Assembly: GCA_000436475.1 (NCBI GenBank) | Contig: FR886170.1 | Coordinates: 29,261-59,861 of the forward strand | Source: Eubacterium sp. CAG:248 | GTDB lineage: Bacteria > Bacillota > Clostridia > Lachnospirales > Lachnospiraceae | Reading direction: 5' to 3' | Length of the DNA stretch: 30,601 nt | In this document: in pieces, positions 16,229 to 23,434 of the stretch | Layout: every line of letters starts with the position of its first letter | How positions within the stretch are numbered: position 1 is the first letter of the stretch | Position numbers and translations under genes: made by a program | The notes under the pieces: generated by a model | What the model saw: only the letters and a program-made list of their open reading frames with translations | Told to the model about the DNA's origin: nothing | The model's database searches: none

Positions 16229-17087
16229 GCTTCAACCTGCCCCTCCATATCTTAAATGACTTGACATCTATAGTTCTTCTTCTGATATATTCAAGTTTAT
16301 TCTTCAGTGAATCAGCATCTATATCATGTATAAGTTCTCCACCAAATGCTACAGATACCTTACCAGTCTCTTCTGATACTATGATGGTAAGGCTATCTGT
16401 TGCCTCACTTATACCAACACCTGCCCTGTGTCTTGTTCCAAGTGCTTTGCTAAGATTAACATTATCTGTGAGTGGAAGATAACATGTTGCAGCAACAACC
16501 CTGTTTCCTCTGATTATAACTGCTCCATCATGAAGTGGCGTATTATGTTCAAATATATTAATAAGAAGCTGGCTTGTCACTATACCATCTACAGGTATAC
16601 CAGTCTTTATATACTCTTCAAGCACAATATCCTGCTCTATAACTATAAGTGCACCTGTCTTTACAGCTCCCATCTTATAACAGGCATCTACAATCTCATC
16701 TGCTGTCTTAACACTGAAGCGTTCATCTTTATCACTGTTATCTCCAAAGTTAAAGAACCTGAGCATAAAGCGTTTTCGTCCAAGCTGTTCAAGTGCACGC
16801 CTTAATTCTGGTTGGAATATAATAACCAGTGCTATAATACCGACACTGATTGTCTTTCCTGCTATCCATAAAATAGTTTTAAGGTTGAGAAGATACGCTA
16901 CAACCGCAAAAAGAGCCACCACTATTATGCCCTTTAAAAGTGCCCATGCCTTGGTGTTCATAATCCACAACAGAATATTATATAAAACTACTGCAATAAT
17001 AATAATCTCTATAACATCTGTCCATGTAATCCTTGGTATATATAATTTTGAAAAGTAATTCTGTAACAGATTACCCGATGTTGTCAC
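16209..17087 (-). CDS. cdaA: Diadenylate cyclase CdaA (c-di-AMP synthase)
   Basis: CdaA condenses two ATP into c-di-AMP, the second messenger for potassium, osmotic and wall homeostasis. The 292-residue protein has three N-terminal membrane helices (about 25-42, 50-66, 72-92). The DAC domain carries both catalytic motifs: DGA at 187-189 (LHDGAVII) and RHR at 219-221 (GTRHRAG). The start is GTG at 17087, preceded by AAGGGGTGAG. It follows a gene for a membrane protein of unknown role, separated by a 33-bp tandem duplication, and overlaps cdaR. On the minus strand a TTGACC and a weak CAGAAT 17 bases apart lie in the duplication and might be a promoter. Confidence 0.96.
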   Translation of the reverse strand: MTTSGNLLQNYFSKLYIPRITWTDVIEIIIIAVVLYNILLWIMNTKAWALLKGIIVVALFAVVAYLLNLKTILWIAGKTISVGIIALVIIFQPELRRALEQLGRKRFMLRFFNFGDNSDKDERFSVKTADEIVDACYKMGAVKTGALIVIEQDIVLEEYIKTGIPVDGIVTSQLLINIFEHNTPLHDGAVIIRGNRVVAATCYLPLTDNVNLSKALGTRHRAGVGISEATDSLTIIVSEETGKVSVAFGGELIHDIDADSLKNKLEYIRRRTIDVKSFKIWRGRLKHEREDI

Positions 17088-17110
17088 GTTCTCACCCCTT
17101 TTTATATTAA

Positions 17111-17176
17111 GATGTAAGGCTTAAAAATATTCTGTCACTTACTGATGTAAAGGTCAAAAATATTCTGCCACTTACT
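17111..17176. repeat. 33-bp tandem duplication upstream of cdaA
   Basis: Copies at 17111-17143 and 17144-17176 are adjacent and match at 29 of 33 positions; the shared 3' block runs AAAAATATTCTG then CACTTACT. They fill nearly all of the gap between the upstream membrane-protein gene and cdaA, so any cdaA promoter or leader element is doubled. Confidence 0.9.
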
Positions 17177-17178
17177 GA

Positions 17179-18201
17179 TTACCTGTCAATAAAGTATATA
17201 TCATCTTCTTCCTCAGTTGCTGCTGTTGTAGACTTTGACTGTCTTACATCACTTATATCCGAGGCTTTTTTTGTCTTTCTTGCATTTATCTGCTTTACCC
17301 TTACATCCTCTCCGGCAACATTTATCTTAGGTACTGCCTTAACATAGTAATAGTATTCATCATCTTCGTACTGTACATACTCTGTTCTTCTGAAATCTAC
17401 AGCAAAGAATAATATATTACATATATAACCTGCAAGCGCACCTAATATAACACTGATAACTATCAGTATAATATTAAGCCCTGTTTTTAAAAGTATTTCT
17501 CCTAATACAACAACTACAAACTGAGCTACACTTCCGATTGCTATAGCATAGCCCCATGCATAATCGATCTTAAGCCTTCTTACTATATATACAATAATAA
17601 TCGTTACAGCTAAAGCAGCCATAACAAGAAAAAGCTGTTTATTCTTAACAAGACTTTCTATAAGATATGAAACCTGAAGCATACTCTCTGTAAGTGACTT
17701 GTTAGTAACTGCTGTTTCATAAACACTTGCTGTATTGATTATATAGTATATGATCACACCAAAAGATACCGGAACAACTGAAATCACAGATGAACACAAT
17801 CCAACAGCAACAGGTAATACAAAAGGCATCTTAATCCAGCACATAAACACAGTCAATATCAGAAGATATCCTGACTTAGATGCAAACCTGAAATATAAAA
17901 GATACATAAGAAGAACAACACAAAGTGCTATAAGTGCGAATTCAACCGATATGGCATACAGATGTGCTACCATAAACAATGATAACATAACAATAGTAAA
18001 ACCAACCGGTAAAAATGCACATATAACCGATATAAGTATTGCAATAACCGGATTATTCAACTTCTCCATATATCCTATGCTTGCATTCAGCATAATGAAT
18101 GAAACAAGCGCTACAATAAACTTTAACGCAGGAACAAGATATGTATCATACTTATTATAAAATCTTCTAAATTTTTCTTTAAATTCTAATAATACTGCCA
18201 T
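17179..18201 (-). CDS. Polytopic membrane protein of unknown function, upstream of cdaA
   Basis: I do not recognise a named family. An in-frame GTG at 18213 lies inside the ribosome binding site; the ATG at 18201, five bases after GGAGG, gives 340 residues. There are about eight hydrophobic segments between residues 20 and 270, for example ALKFIVALVSFIMLNASIGY, and FLVMAALAVTIIIVYIV. A cytoplasmic tail of about 70 residues has an acidic tyrosine-rich patch (YEDDEYYYYVKAVP), a basic patch (INARKTKKASD) and an acidic end (EEEDDIYFID). It lies 14 bases downstream of the small two-helix protein and 91 bases upstream of cdaA. A link to c-di-AMP or envelope function is suggested by position only. 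Confidence 0.85.
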   Translation of the reverse strand: MAVLLEFKEKFRRFYNKYDTYLVPALKFIVALVSFIMLNASIGYMEKLNNPVIAILISVICAFLPVGFTIVMLSLFMVAHLYAISVEFALIALCVVLLMYLLYFRFASKSGYLLILTVFMCWIKMPFVLPVAVGLCSSVISVVPVSFGVIIYYIINTASVYETAVTNKSLTESMLQVSYLIESLVKNKQLFLVMAALAVTIIIVYIVRRLKIDYAWGYAIAIGSVAQFVVVVLGEILLKTGLNIILIVISVILGALAGYICNILFFAVDFRRTEYVQYEDDEYYYYVKAVPKINVAGEDVRVKQINARKTKKASDISDVRQSKSTTAATEEEDDIYFIDR

Positions 18202-18215
18202 CACTTCCTCCACAA

Positions 18216-18617
18216 TTATCTTTTTTTCTTCTGGCCATTATAAAATCTTTCAAGCTTATTAAGCCTTGAAAAATACTTTTTAAGCCCTTTTCTTGAATTC
18301 TCATACTGAAAGCTGTATACAAATCCTGCTGTTATAGCAAATATAACAAGCATAATTATATAGTATATTGCCACCTTTTTTCCAAAAGCAAGATAATCCA
18401 TTGAATTAATATTCTCGACTAATCCTTCTGCGTTGCATAATACATACATAATAGCAACTATCGCAAAGGCAAGTGTTGTAGTGATCAATGTCTTTAATAT
18501 CCCAAATGCGACATAATCACCCTTGAAGTATCTGGCTGTCCTTAACATCCTTCTGCCTTCATTTTTCTCATATATAGCCATCTTGGTCATCATTTTAACC
18601 TTATTTTCATTAAGCAA
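18216..18617 (-). CDS. Small two-helix membrane protein of unknown function
   Basis: Not a family I can name. The frame is open to 18665, but the only good ribosome binding site (GAGGTG, 18625-18630) points to a TTG start at 18617. This gives 133 residues beginning with LNENKVKMMTKMAIYEKNEG after the initiator is counted. ATG codons at residues 9 and 10 of that product are the alternative. A basic cytoplasmic N-terminus is followed by two membrane helices (about 40-60 and 80-102) and a basic C-terminus (LKKYFSRLNKLERFYNGQKKKR). It is 14 bases before the larger membrane protein and 56 after the Big2 protein, in one apparent transcription unit. Confidence 0.75.
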   Translation of the reverse strand: MLNENKVKMMTKMAIYEKNEGRRMLRTARYFKGDYVAFGILKTLITTTLAFAIVAIMYVLCNAEGLVENINSMDYLAFGKKVAIYYIIMLVIFAITAGFVYSFQYENSRKGLKKYFSRLNKLERFYNGQKKKR

Positions 18618-18673
18618 AACATTCACCTCATTATAATCTACATAAGTTTTACATAAATATACCATATTTTATC

Positions 18674-19804
18674 TTAATTGTATATTACTATTTGCGAATG
18701 TCCACCTCTTGAAGCTGTGACTATTCTTACTTTTCTGTCTTCTACAGTAAATGTACGGTCCGTTGTTGCAGATACATAATTATTCCATACCTGATTGCAG
18801 CTTTCCGGAAGCAGCTGTGCTAACACACCCTTTATTCTTGCATCGAATCCTTCATTTCTCTGCTTGATATATATGATTGAAACATCTGGCTGTGTTATTA
18901 TCTCCCCATAATATGTACCGCCATCTGTGTATACATATACATTGGAATATTCCTGTGTAAAGCCTTCTTTGTTTAACACCTCACCTATATCACTGCTTGT
19001 TTTTCCGTCACTTCCTGTGCTGTTGTTATTTCCCTGACTATTACCGCTGTTTGAAGAACCTGATTGATTATTTCCTGGATTGTATGAACTGTTTCCATTG
19101 TTTCCGGTATTATTATTGCTGTCTGTACCTGATAAGTTGTTTCCTGTACTGTTACTGTTTTCATGATTACTTCCTGTACCGGCTGAATATCCGCTGTTGT
19201 TTCCTGTACTGTTGTAAGAATAGCTGCCATTATCACTGTAACTACTTCCTGTACCAGAACCAGAGCCTGCACTGCTTCCTGCCGGTACAGAAGATGATGG
19301 CTTAAGAATACTTCCATTACCTGTATATACAGTATAACCATTCTTAGAGCCTGCTGCTGCACTCTCTATTCCTTCTATAGCTATGGCATCTGATACATCA
19401 CCAACCGTAGCAGTAAGTGCTGCTGTACCTATTCCTTTGACAGTTACAAGTCCATCCTGTTTAACAGTCATCACATCGTCGTTACTGCTTGTCCATATAA
19501 GCGCCTTATCTGTATCTGCTGGTTCTACTATAGCTGCTGCCATAAATGTAGTTCCAACTGGTATAGCAGTATCATCCATAAGTATCTCTACTGTTGTTAT
19601 CTCTTTAACTTCATTATTATCAGCTTCTGCATCCTGTGGTCTTAGATTTTTCTGTGTAAGAGTCATTCCAACTGTATTTTCTTTACTTTTATTATGTTCT
19701 GATATAACACCAGCGGTTATAGCTGCTGCTATGAGAACTAAAACAGCTATACCTGCTATTATGAAAACCAGTGGTTTAACCTTGTAATTCTTTTTATCCT
19801 TCAT
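18674..19804 (-). CDS. Membrane-anchored Big2-domain protein with Ser/Gly/Asn linker
   Basis: A surface protein of unknown role with 376 residues. One N-terminal helix (about 11-35) lacks a lipobox, so it is an anchor or an uncleaved signal. A bacterial Ig-like (Big2) domain spans about 66-145, with the typical TWTSSN-like core here as LIWTSSNDDVMTV and DGLVTVKGIGTAALTA. A low-complexity linker of Ser, Gly, Asn and Thr covers about 165-270. A C-terminal domain of about 100 residues (NVYVYTDGGTYYGEIITQP to the end) is alpha/beta-like and unrecognised. AAGGG lies about 12 bases before the ATG. A perfect TATAAT is at 19830-19825 but without a good -35 box. It heads the unit leading to cdaA. Confidence 0.82.
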   Translation of the reverse strand: MKDKKNYKVKPLVFIIAGIAVLVLIAAAITAGVISEHNKSKENTVGMTLTQKNLRPQDAEADNNEVKEITTVEILMDDTAIPVGTTFMAAAIVEPADTDKALIWTSSNDDVMTVKQDGLVTVKGIGTAALTATVGDVSDAIAIEGIESAAAGSKNGYTVYTGNGSILKPSSSVPAGSSAGSGSGTGSSYSDNGSYSYNSTGNNSGYSAGTGSNHENSNSTGNNLSGTDSNNNTGNNGNSSYNPGNNQSGSSNSGNSQGNNNSTGSDGKTSSDIGEVLNKEGFTQEYSNVYVYTDGGTYYGEIITQPDVSIIYIKQRNEGFDARIKGVLAQLLPESCNQVWNNYVSATTDRTFTVEDRKVRIVTASRGGHSQIVIYN

Positions 19805-19859
19805 ACTTTAACATATCCCTTATTATTATATTTCAAAACTATTCTCATCTGTATATGAA

Positions 19860-19885
19860 TATCGTGGGATTATCATCCCACGATA
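19860..19885 (-). terminator. Hairpin after znuB, probable weak terminator
   Basis: A perfect 11-bp stem (19860-19870 with 19875-19885; core ATCGTGGGAT) has a tight 4-base loop. It lies 66 bases after the znuB stop. On either strand the trailing sequence is AT-rich but has no real U-tract, so it may be a 3' stabilising hairpin rather than an efficient terminator. Confidence 0.55.
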
Positions 19886-19951
19886 GTAAGTATAGCATAT
19901 TTTATTATAATTTGAATTAAAATTTTAAAATAAAGGGATAAACCTTGAACA

Positions 19952-20803
19952 TTACTGTGCTATTCCCGATATTCTTGATATAACACAATTAATCAGATAT
20001 ATTAGTATATATATTGTAACTATCGTAGCACCAACCGGTGTTGATGCAAATATTGATATTACAATACCAAGTACAGCACCAAGTACTGACAATACAGCAG
20101 CATATATTATTACAAGCTTAAAGCTTTTCATGATACGCATGGCCGATAATGCAGGAAATACAAGCAATGCTGTTATAAGAAGAGAGCCTACAAGATTCAT
20201 CGCAAGAACAATAATAACTGCTGTTATAACTGCAATCACCATATTATAAAATCCTGTATTTTTCCCCATAGAACGGGTGAAATCCTCATCAAATGTAACA
20301 GAAAATATTCTGTTATAAAATATAACAAAAAATGCTACTACTATTATAGAAGCTGCTATACACATAACAACCTCTGAACCCGTAAGCGTAAGTATGGAGG
20401 TTGAGCCAAAAAGAGTAGAGCAGACATCTCCTGATACATTAGATGAAACTGAAAAAACATTTAATATAAGATATCCAACAGCCATAGCTCCAACTGATAG
20501 CATCGCTATAGCAGAATCCCCTTTAATCTGGGTGTTGTTTCCTGTTTTCAGCAGAAGAACAGCACATATGATAGTCACTGGCATAATAAACAGATTAACA
20601 TCTGCTATCTTAAGAACTGTCGCTATCGCAAGTGCACCAAACGCCATATGTGAAAGACCATCACCTATGAATGAGAATCTCTTAAGCACAAGTGTAACGC
20701 CAAGAAGTGATGAACATAAAGCGATAAGCACACCAACAATAAGTGCATATCTGACAAATGGATATGACATATAAAACTGAAATTCCTGAATAAAATCTGA
20801 CAT
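19952..20803 (-). CDS. znuB: Zinc/manganese ABC transporter permease (ZnuB type)
   Basis: Membrane permease of the ABC-3 family, which carries Zn(II) or Mn(II) inward with ZnuC and ZnuA. Its 283 residues form about eight membrane segments. The family pattern GDGLSHMAFGALAIATVLK (about 47-65) near the N-terminus and the late loop with NLVGSLLITALLVFPALSA are present. The start codon shares one base with the znuC stop (TAATG), and GGAG precedes it, showing translational coupling. Zinc is preferred to manganese because the operon begins with a Fur-family gene with a Zur-like setting. Confidence 0.94.
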   Translation of the reverse strand: MSDFIQEFQFYMSYPFVRYALIVGVLIALCSSLLGVTLVLKRFSFIGDGLSHMAFGALAIATVLKIADVNLFIMPVTIICAVLLLKTGNNTQIKGDSAIAMLSVGAMAVGYLILNVFSVSSNVSGDVCSTLFGSTSILTLTGSEVVMCIAASIIVVAFFVIFYNRIFSVTFDEDFTRSMGKNTGFYNMVIAVITAVIIVLAMNLVGSLLITALLVFPALSAMRIMKSFKLVIIYAAVLSVLGAVLGIVISIFASTPVGATIVTIYILIYLINCVISRISGIAQ

Positions 20804-21510
20804 TACTTATCATCTCCTTTAATCTTTCCTAAAACATCCGCCTTATCGCTGTTTAAGAACTCTTTCTTCGTTCCATAGAAACTGTCCTCACTATCTACAT
20901 ATAGAATATGCGTAGCATATGATACCGCATGAAGGTCATGCGAAACCATAATTACAGTTATCCCTTTATTATTAAGCTTCTTTAAAAGCTCATAAAAATC
21001 TGCTGTCACCTTAGGATCAAGTCCTGTAACTGGTTCATCTAAAAGTATAACCTTGGATGTGGCACACAGTGCCCTTGCAAGAAGTACTCTTTGCTGCTGT
21101 CCACCAGAAAGGTTACGGTAACACTTTTTCTTAAGTTCCCATATATCAAGCTCTTCCATCTTCTGCCTTGCAAGTTCTTTTTCCTTCTTTCTATAAAAAG
21201 GCCTGAATCCGCCTGAAGCAAGAGTGCCTGAAAGTACAACCTCCCAGACTGTTGCTGGAAAATCTTTCTGCACAACAGTCTGCTGTGGAAGATATCCAAT
21301 CTCATAAGCCTTAAGTCCATCTGAATATGTAATATCACCAGATACTTTTTCTATAAGGCCAAGCATTGTTTTTATAAGTGTACTCTTACCGGCACCATTT
21401 TCTCCTAATACACACAGGTAATCGCCTTTTCCCACTTTAAAATTCAGATTTTCTACTACTGCCTTTCCATCATATCCTAAAGCAAGATTGTTACATTCGA
21501 TATATGACAT
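20803..21510 (-). CDS. znuC: Zinc/manganese ABC transporter ATP-binding protein (ZnuC type)
   Basis: Cytoplasmic ATPase of the metal importer, 235 residues. Walker A is GENGAGKS (36-43), the Q-loop lies in GYLPQQ, the ABC signature is NLSGGQQQR, Walker B is VILLDEP and the H-loop is MVSHD. A GGGGTGA site precedes the ATG. It overlaps znuB by one base and is 107 bases downstream of znuA, with a long inverted repeat in the gap. That spacing may let the binding protein be made in excess. Confidence 0.95.
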   Translation of the reverse strand: MSYIECNNLALGYDGKAVVENLNFKVGKGDYLCVLGENGAGKSTLIKTMLGLIEKVSGDITYSDGLKAYEIGYLPQQTVVQKDFPATVWEVVLSGTLASGGFRPFYRKKEKELARQKMEELDIWELKKKCYRNLSGGQQQRVLLARALCATSKVILLDEPVTGLDPKVTADFYELLKKLNNKGITVIMVSHDLHAVSYATHILYVDSEDSFYGTKKEFLNSDKADVLGKIKGDDK

Positions 21511-21552
21511 ACAGGTGTCACCCCTTTCTTTTTTCTTATAACAGGCAATATA

Positions 21553-21602
21553 ATGATGTGAGTGTCAAAAGTGAATTTTTATACTTTTGACACTTACATC
21601 AT
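21553..21602. repeat. Long inverted repeat between znuA and znuC
   Basis: Arms of 20 bases (21553-21572 and 21583-21602) pair with a single mismatch around a 10-base loop; the inner core is GTGTCAAAAGT. It starts 15 bases after the znuA stop. Neither flank has a U-tract, so an mRNA 3'-end stabiliser or processing site is more likely than a full terminator. Confidence 0.8.
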
Positions 21603-21617
21603 ATACTTACATGTTAA

Positions 21618-22652
21618 TTATGATAATGCCTGTTTTAATACCGTAAGATTCTTTAGCATCACATTAATATAATTATAATCCTCTGATTCTGATATCTTAA
21701 CTGACTGCATTGAATCCATCTGCAATATTTCCTGATTCTTATCCTTTGTGTTATCTTTTATAGTCATAGCAAGCTTTTCATCTGAGCCATCTATAGTAAG
21801 AATCGCTTTAGTTCCTGTCTCATCAACCTTGCCTGCAAGAAATGTTACAGTTTTAAAGCTCGCCTCTGTCTCTGCACTACATCCTGCAAATGCTGCATAA
21901 TAATCAAGATTATAATCATCCACAAGATATCTGAAAGGAAATCTGTCACCAAATACTACTGCCTTAAGTCTTGCAGCACTTATAACTGACTCATATTCTT
22001 TATCAAGATCTGAAAGCTGTTTTATATATGCATCTGCATTACTCTGGTATTCTTCTGCATTATCTGTATCCAGCTCCTTTATAACATCCGTAAGCTTCTG
22101 TACAAGAATCTCTGCATTCTTTACCGACAGCCATATATGCTCATCATATTCTATTTCGTCTGTTTCTTCATGCTCTCCATGACTATCCTCAGAAGCTGTG
22201 TGGCTATGTCCATGTTCATCATCCTGCATTCCTTCAACAACTTCTTCCTCTTTGGCTCTGTCACCAAGAAGCTCCATCATATTTACTTTTTTCATGTTCT
22301 TGTTAACTGTTTCCCTTACAGCATCAAACACCCATGCATCAGATGAACCACCAACATAAACAAACATATCTGCTGAGGATATCTTTGCCATATCCTTTGC
22401 TGATGGCTGATAGCTGTGAAGATCTGCTCCACCATCCACAAGCAAGGTCAGGTTGAATTCTTCTGATTCTTCCCCAATAATATTCTGTATCCAGTTATAC
22501 TGAGGATAAGTTGTACATACTATATTAATCTTCCCATTATTCTGTATATTTCCCTGGCAGCCAGTAAATGTAAACAATGAAACTGCCAGTATTACACATA
22601 ACATCAATGATTGCAGCTTTATTAACGATAACCTTTTCTTTAAAAATCCCAT
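21618..22652 (-). CDS. znuA: Zinc-binding lipoprotein of the ABC importer (ZnuA type)
   Basis: Extracellular metal-capture protein tethered by lipid. The ATG at 22652, six bases after AAAGGA, is preferred to one at 22667; it gives 344 residues. The signal peptide ends in a lipobox FTGC with Cys32. Metal ligands visible are His in DGGADLHSYQPS and in EYDEHIWLSV, with a His/Glu/Asp-rich loop between them (DEHGHSHTASEDSHGEHEE). The third ligand region, usually HxAFxYL, reads GDRFPFRYL here, so that histidine is absent. AGCSAETEASF follows in the usual place. It is 36 bases after zur in the same operon. Confidence 0.93.
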   Translation of the reverse strand: MGFLKKRLSLIKLQSLMLCVILAVSLFTFTGCQGNIQNNGKINIVCTTYPQYNWIQNIIGEESEEFNLTLLVDGGADLHSYQPSAKDMAKISSADMFVYVGGSSDAWVFDAVRETVNKNMKKVNMMELLGDRAKEEEVVEGMQDDEHGHSHTASEDSHGEHEETDEIEYDEHIWLSVKNAEILVQKLTDVIKELDTDNAEEYQSNADAYIKQLSDLDKEYESVISAARLKAVVFGDRFPFRYLVDDYNLDYYAAFAGCSAETEASFKTVTFLAGKVDETGTKAILTIDGSDEKLAMTIKDNTKDKNQEILQMDSMQSVKISESEDYNYINVMLKNLTVLKQALS

Positions 22653-22688
22653 ATAAAATCCTTTCATTCTAATTTTTTATAGATTTAT

Positions 22689-23108
22689 TTACAACTCTTT
22701 ATTCTGTTTTTTACAATCAGCACATAAGCCACACAGCGTTGAACCATTACATTCAAGTGTGAATCCATACTGCTTCATAAGAAGTTCTCTTATATCATTC
22801 ATAAAATCGCAGTCAAGATGCATAACCCTGCCACATTTTCTGCACTGCATATGAAGATGTTCATCACAGTTATGATGTTCGTCCGATACCCTGTAGTAAT
22901 AGTTACCACTGTTTGCAGTTTTAAAGCGCACCAGGACATTCTGCTCCATCATCCTGTCAAGTGTTCTGTATACAGTTGACTGGTTAACATCTATGTTATT
23001 GCTCTCAAGATAGTGATATACATCTGAAGCGCTAAAGCTTTTCTGCTTCTGCAGCTTAAGATACTGCTGTATCTCCTGGGTTACCTTTGTTTTATAACTT
23101 TTTTGCAT
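22689..23108 (-). CDS. zur: Fur-family regulator, probably the zinc repressor Zur
   Basis: Zn-responsive DNA-binding repressor, expected to block this operon when zinc is ample. The frame is open to 23213, but AAAGGA six bases before the ATG at 23108 fixes a 139-residue product, standard for Fur proteins. The winged helix covers about 1-75 (FSASDVYHYLES; VNQSTVYRTLDRM recognition helix). The dimer part holds HHNCDEHLH, the structural CRKC pair and a C-terminal CGLCADC. It is first in zur-znuA-znuC-znuB, so Zur is chosen over Fur or PerR by context. A 7-1-7 palindrome at its promoter suggests autoregulation. Confidence 0.9.
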   Translation of the reverse strand: MQKSYKTKVTQEIQQYLKLQKQKSFSASDVYHYLESNNIDVNQSTVYRTLDRMMEQNVLVRFKTANSGNYYYRVSDEHHNCDEHLHMQCRKCGRVMHLDCDFMNDIRELLMKQYGFTLECNGSTLCGLCADCKKQNKEL

Positions 23109-23163
23109 GACATGTCCTTTCATAAAAGACTTATTATAACAGATTTGCAGCTTTGATCTAATT

Positions 23164-23213
23164 TGCAAATCATTTGCATTTTGCATATTATCATCATTGT
23201 TATGATGTGTCAA
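23164..23213 (-). promoter_or_regulatory. zur-znuACB promoter with Fur-type 7-1-7 operator
   Basis: On the minus strand a perfect -35 TTGACA (23213-23208) and a -10 TAATAT (23190-23185) are 17 bases apart. The predicted start falls near 23178. There begins the perfect palindrome TGCAAAT-C-ATTTGCA (23164-23178 on the plus strand), with the 7-1-7 form of Fur-family boxes but its own sequence. Binding would block initiation. Further TTTGCAT-like half-sites flank it. A second TATAAT (23139-23134 region) lies downstream with a poor -35 box. Confidence 0.75.
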
Positions 23214-23309
23214 CTTATTTTTATAATTAATCAGCGTAACCTAAATTTTCAGGAATAAATTTCTGGAAATAAATAAGACACATTAAGAATAAAGTCTTCA
23301 CTTTAGCAT

Positions 23310-23349
23310 AAAAAAATGGGCACCGCACTAATTATTAGTGAGATGCCCC
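23310..23349 (-). terminator. Terminator of the MCP-EAL transcript
   Basis: On the minus strand, GGGCA and TGCCC (23344-23348 and 23318-23322) with an inner CACTAAT/ATTAGTG stem form a hairpin, followed by ATTTTTTT. It lies about 70 bases after the EAL gene stop, past a 16-bp tandem array. Confidence 0.85.
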
Positions 23350-23354
23350 TAGCT

Positions 23355-23434
23355 ACTATTTAATATTTTTGCTATTTGATATTTTTAATATCTGATATTT
23401 TTGCTATTTGATATTTTTACTATCTGATATCCAT
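23355..23434. repeat. 16-bp tandem array overlapping the EAL gene stop
   Basis: Five consecutive 16-base units occupy 23355-23370, 23371-23386, 23387-23402, 23403-23418 and 23419-23434. The second and fourth are identical (GCTATTTGATATTTTT); the others differ at a few positions, and the last keeps only the first 11 bases. The array covers the 3' region of the EAL gene, including its TAG stop (23420-23422), and ends near the terminator. Confidence 0.9.

Noticed and set aside
18997..19305. Plus-strand Cys/Tyr/Phe-rich open frame
   Set aside because: It is the reverse of the Ser/Gly/Asn low-complexity linker of the Big2 protein; the odd composition is a by-product.
21553..21602. Rho-independent terminator between znuA and znuC
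   Set aside because: The stem is long, but neither side has a run of T, and znuC-znuB has no separate promoter that I can see.
23355..23434. CRISPR array
   Set aside because: The 16-base units are directly adjacent with no unique spacers, and no cas genes are present.
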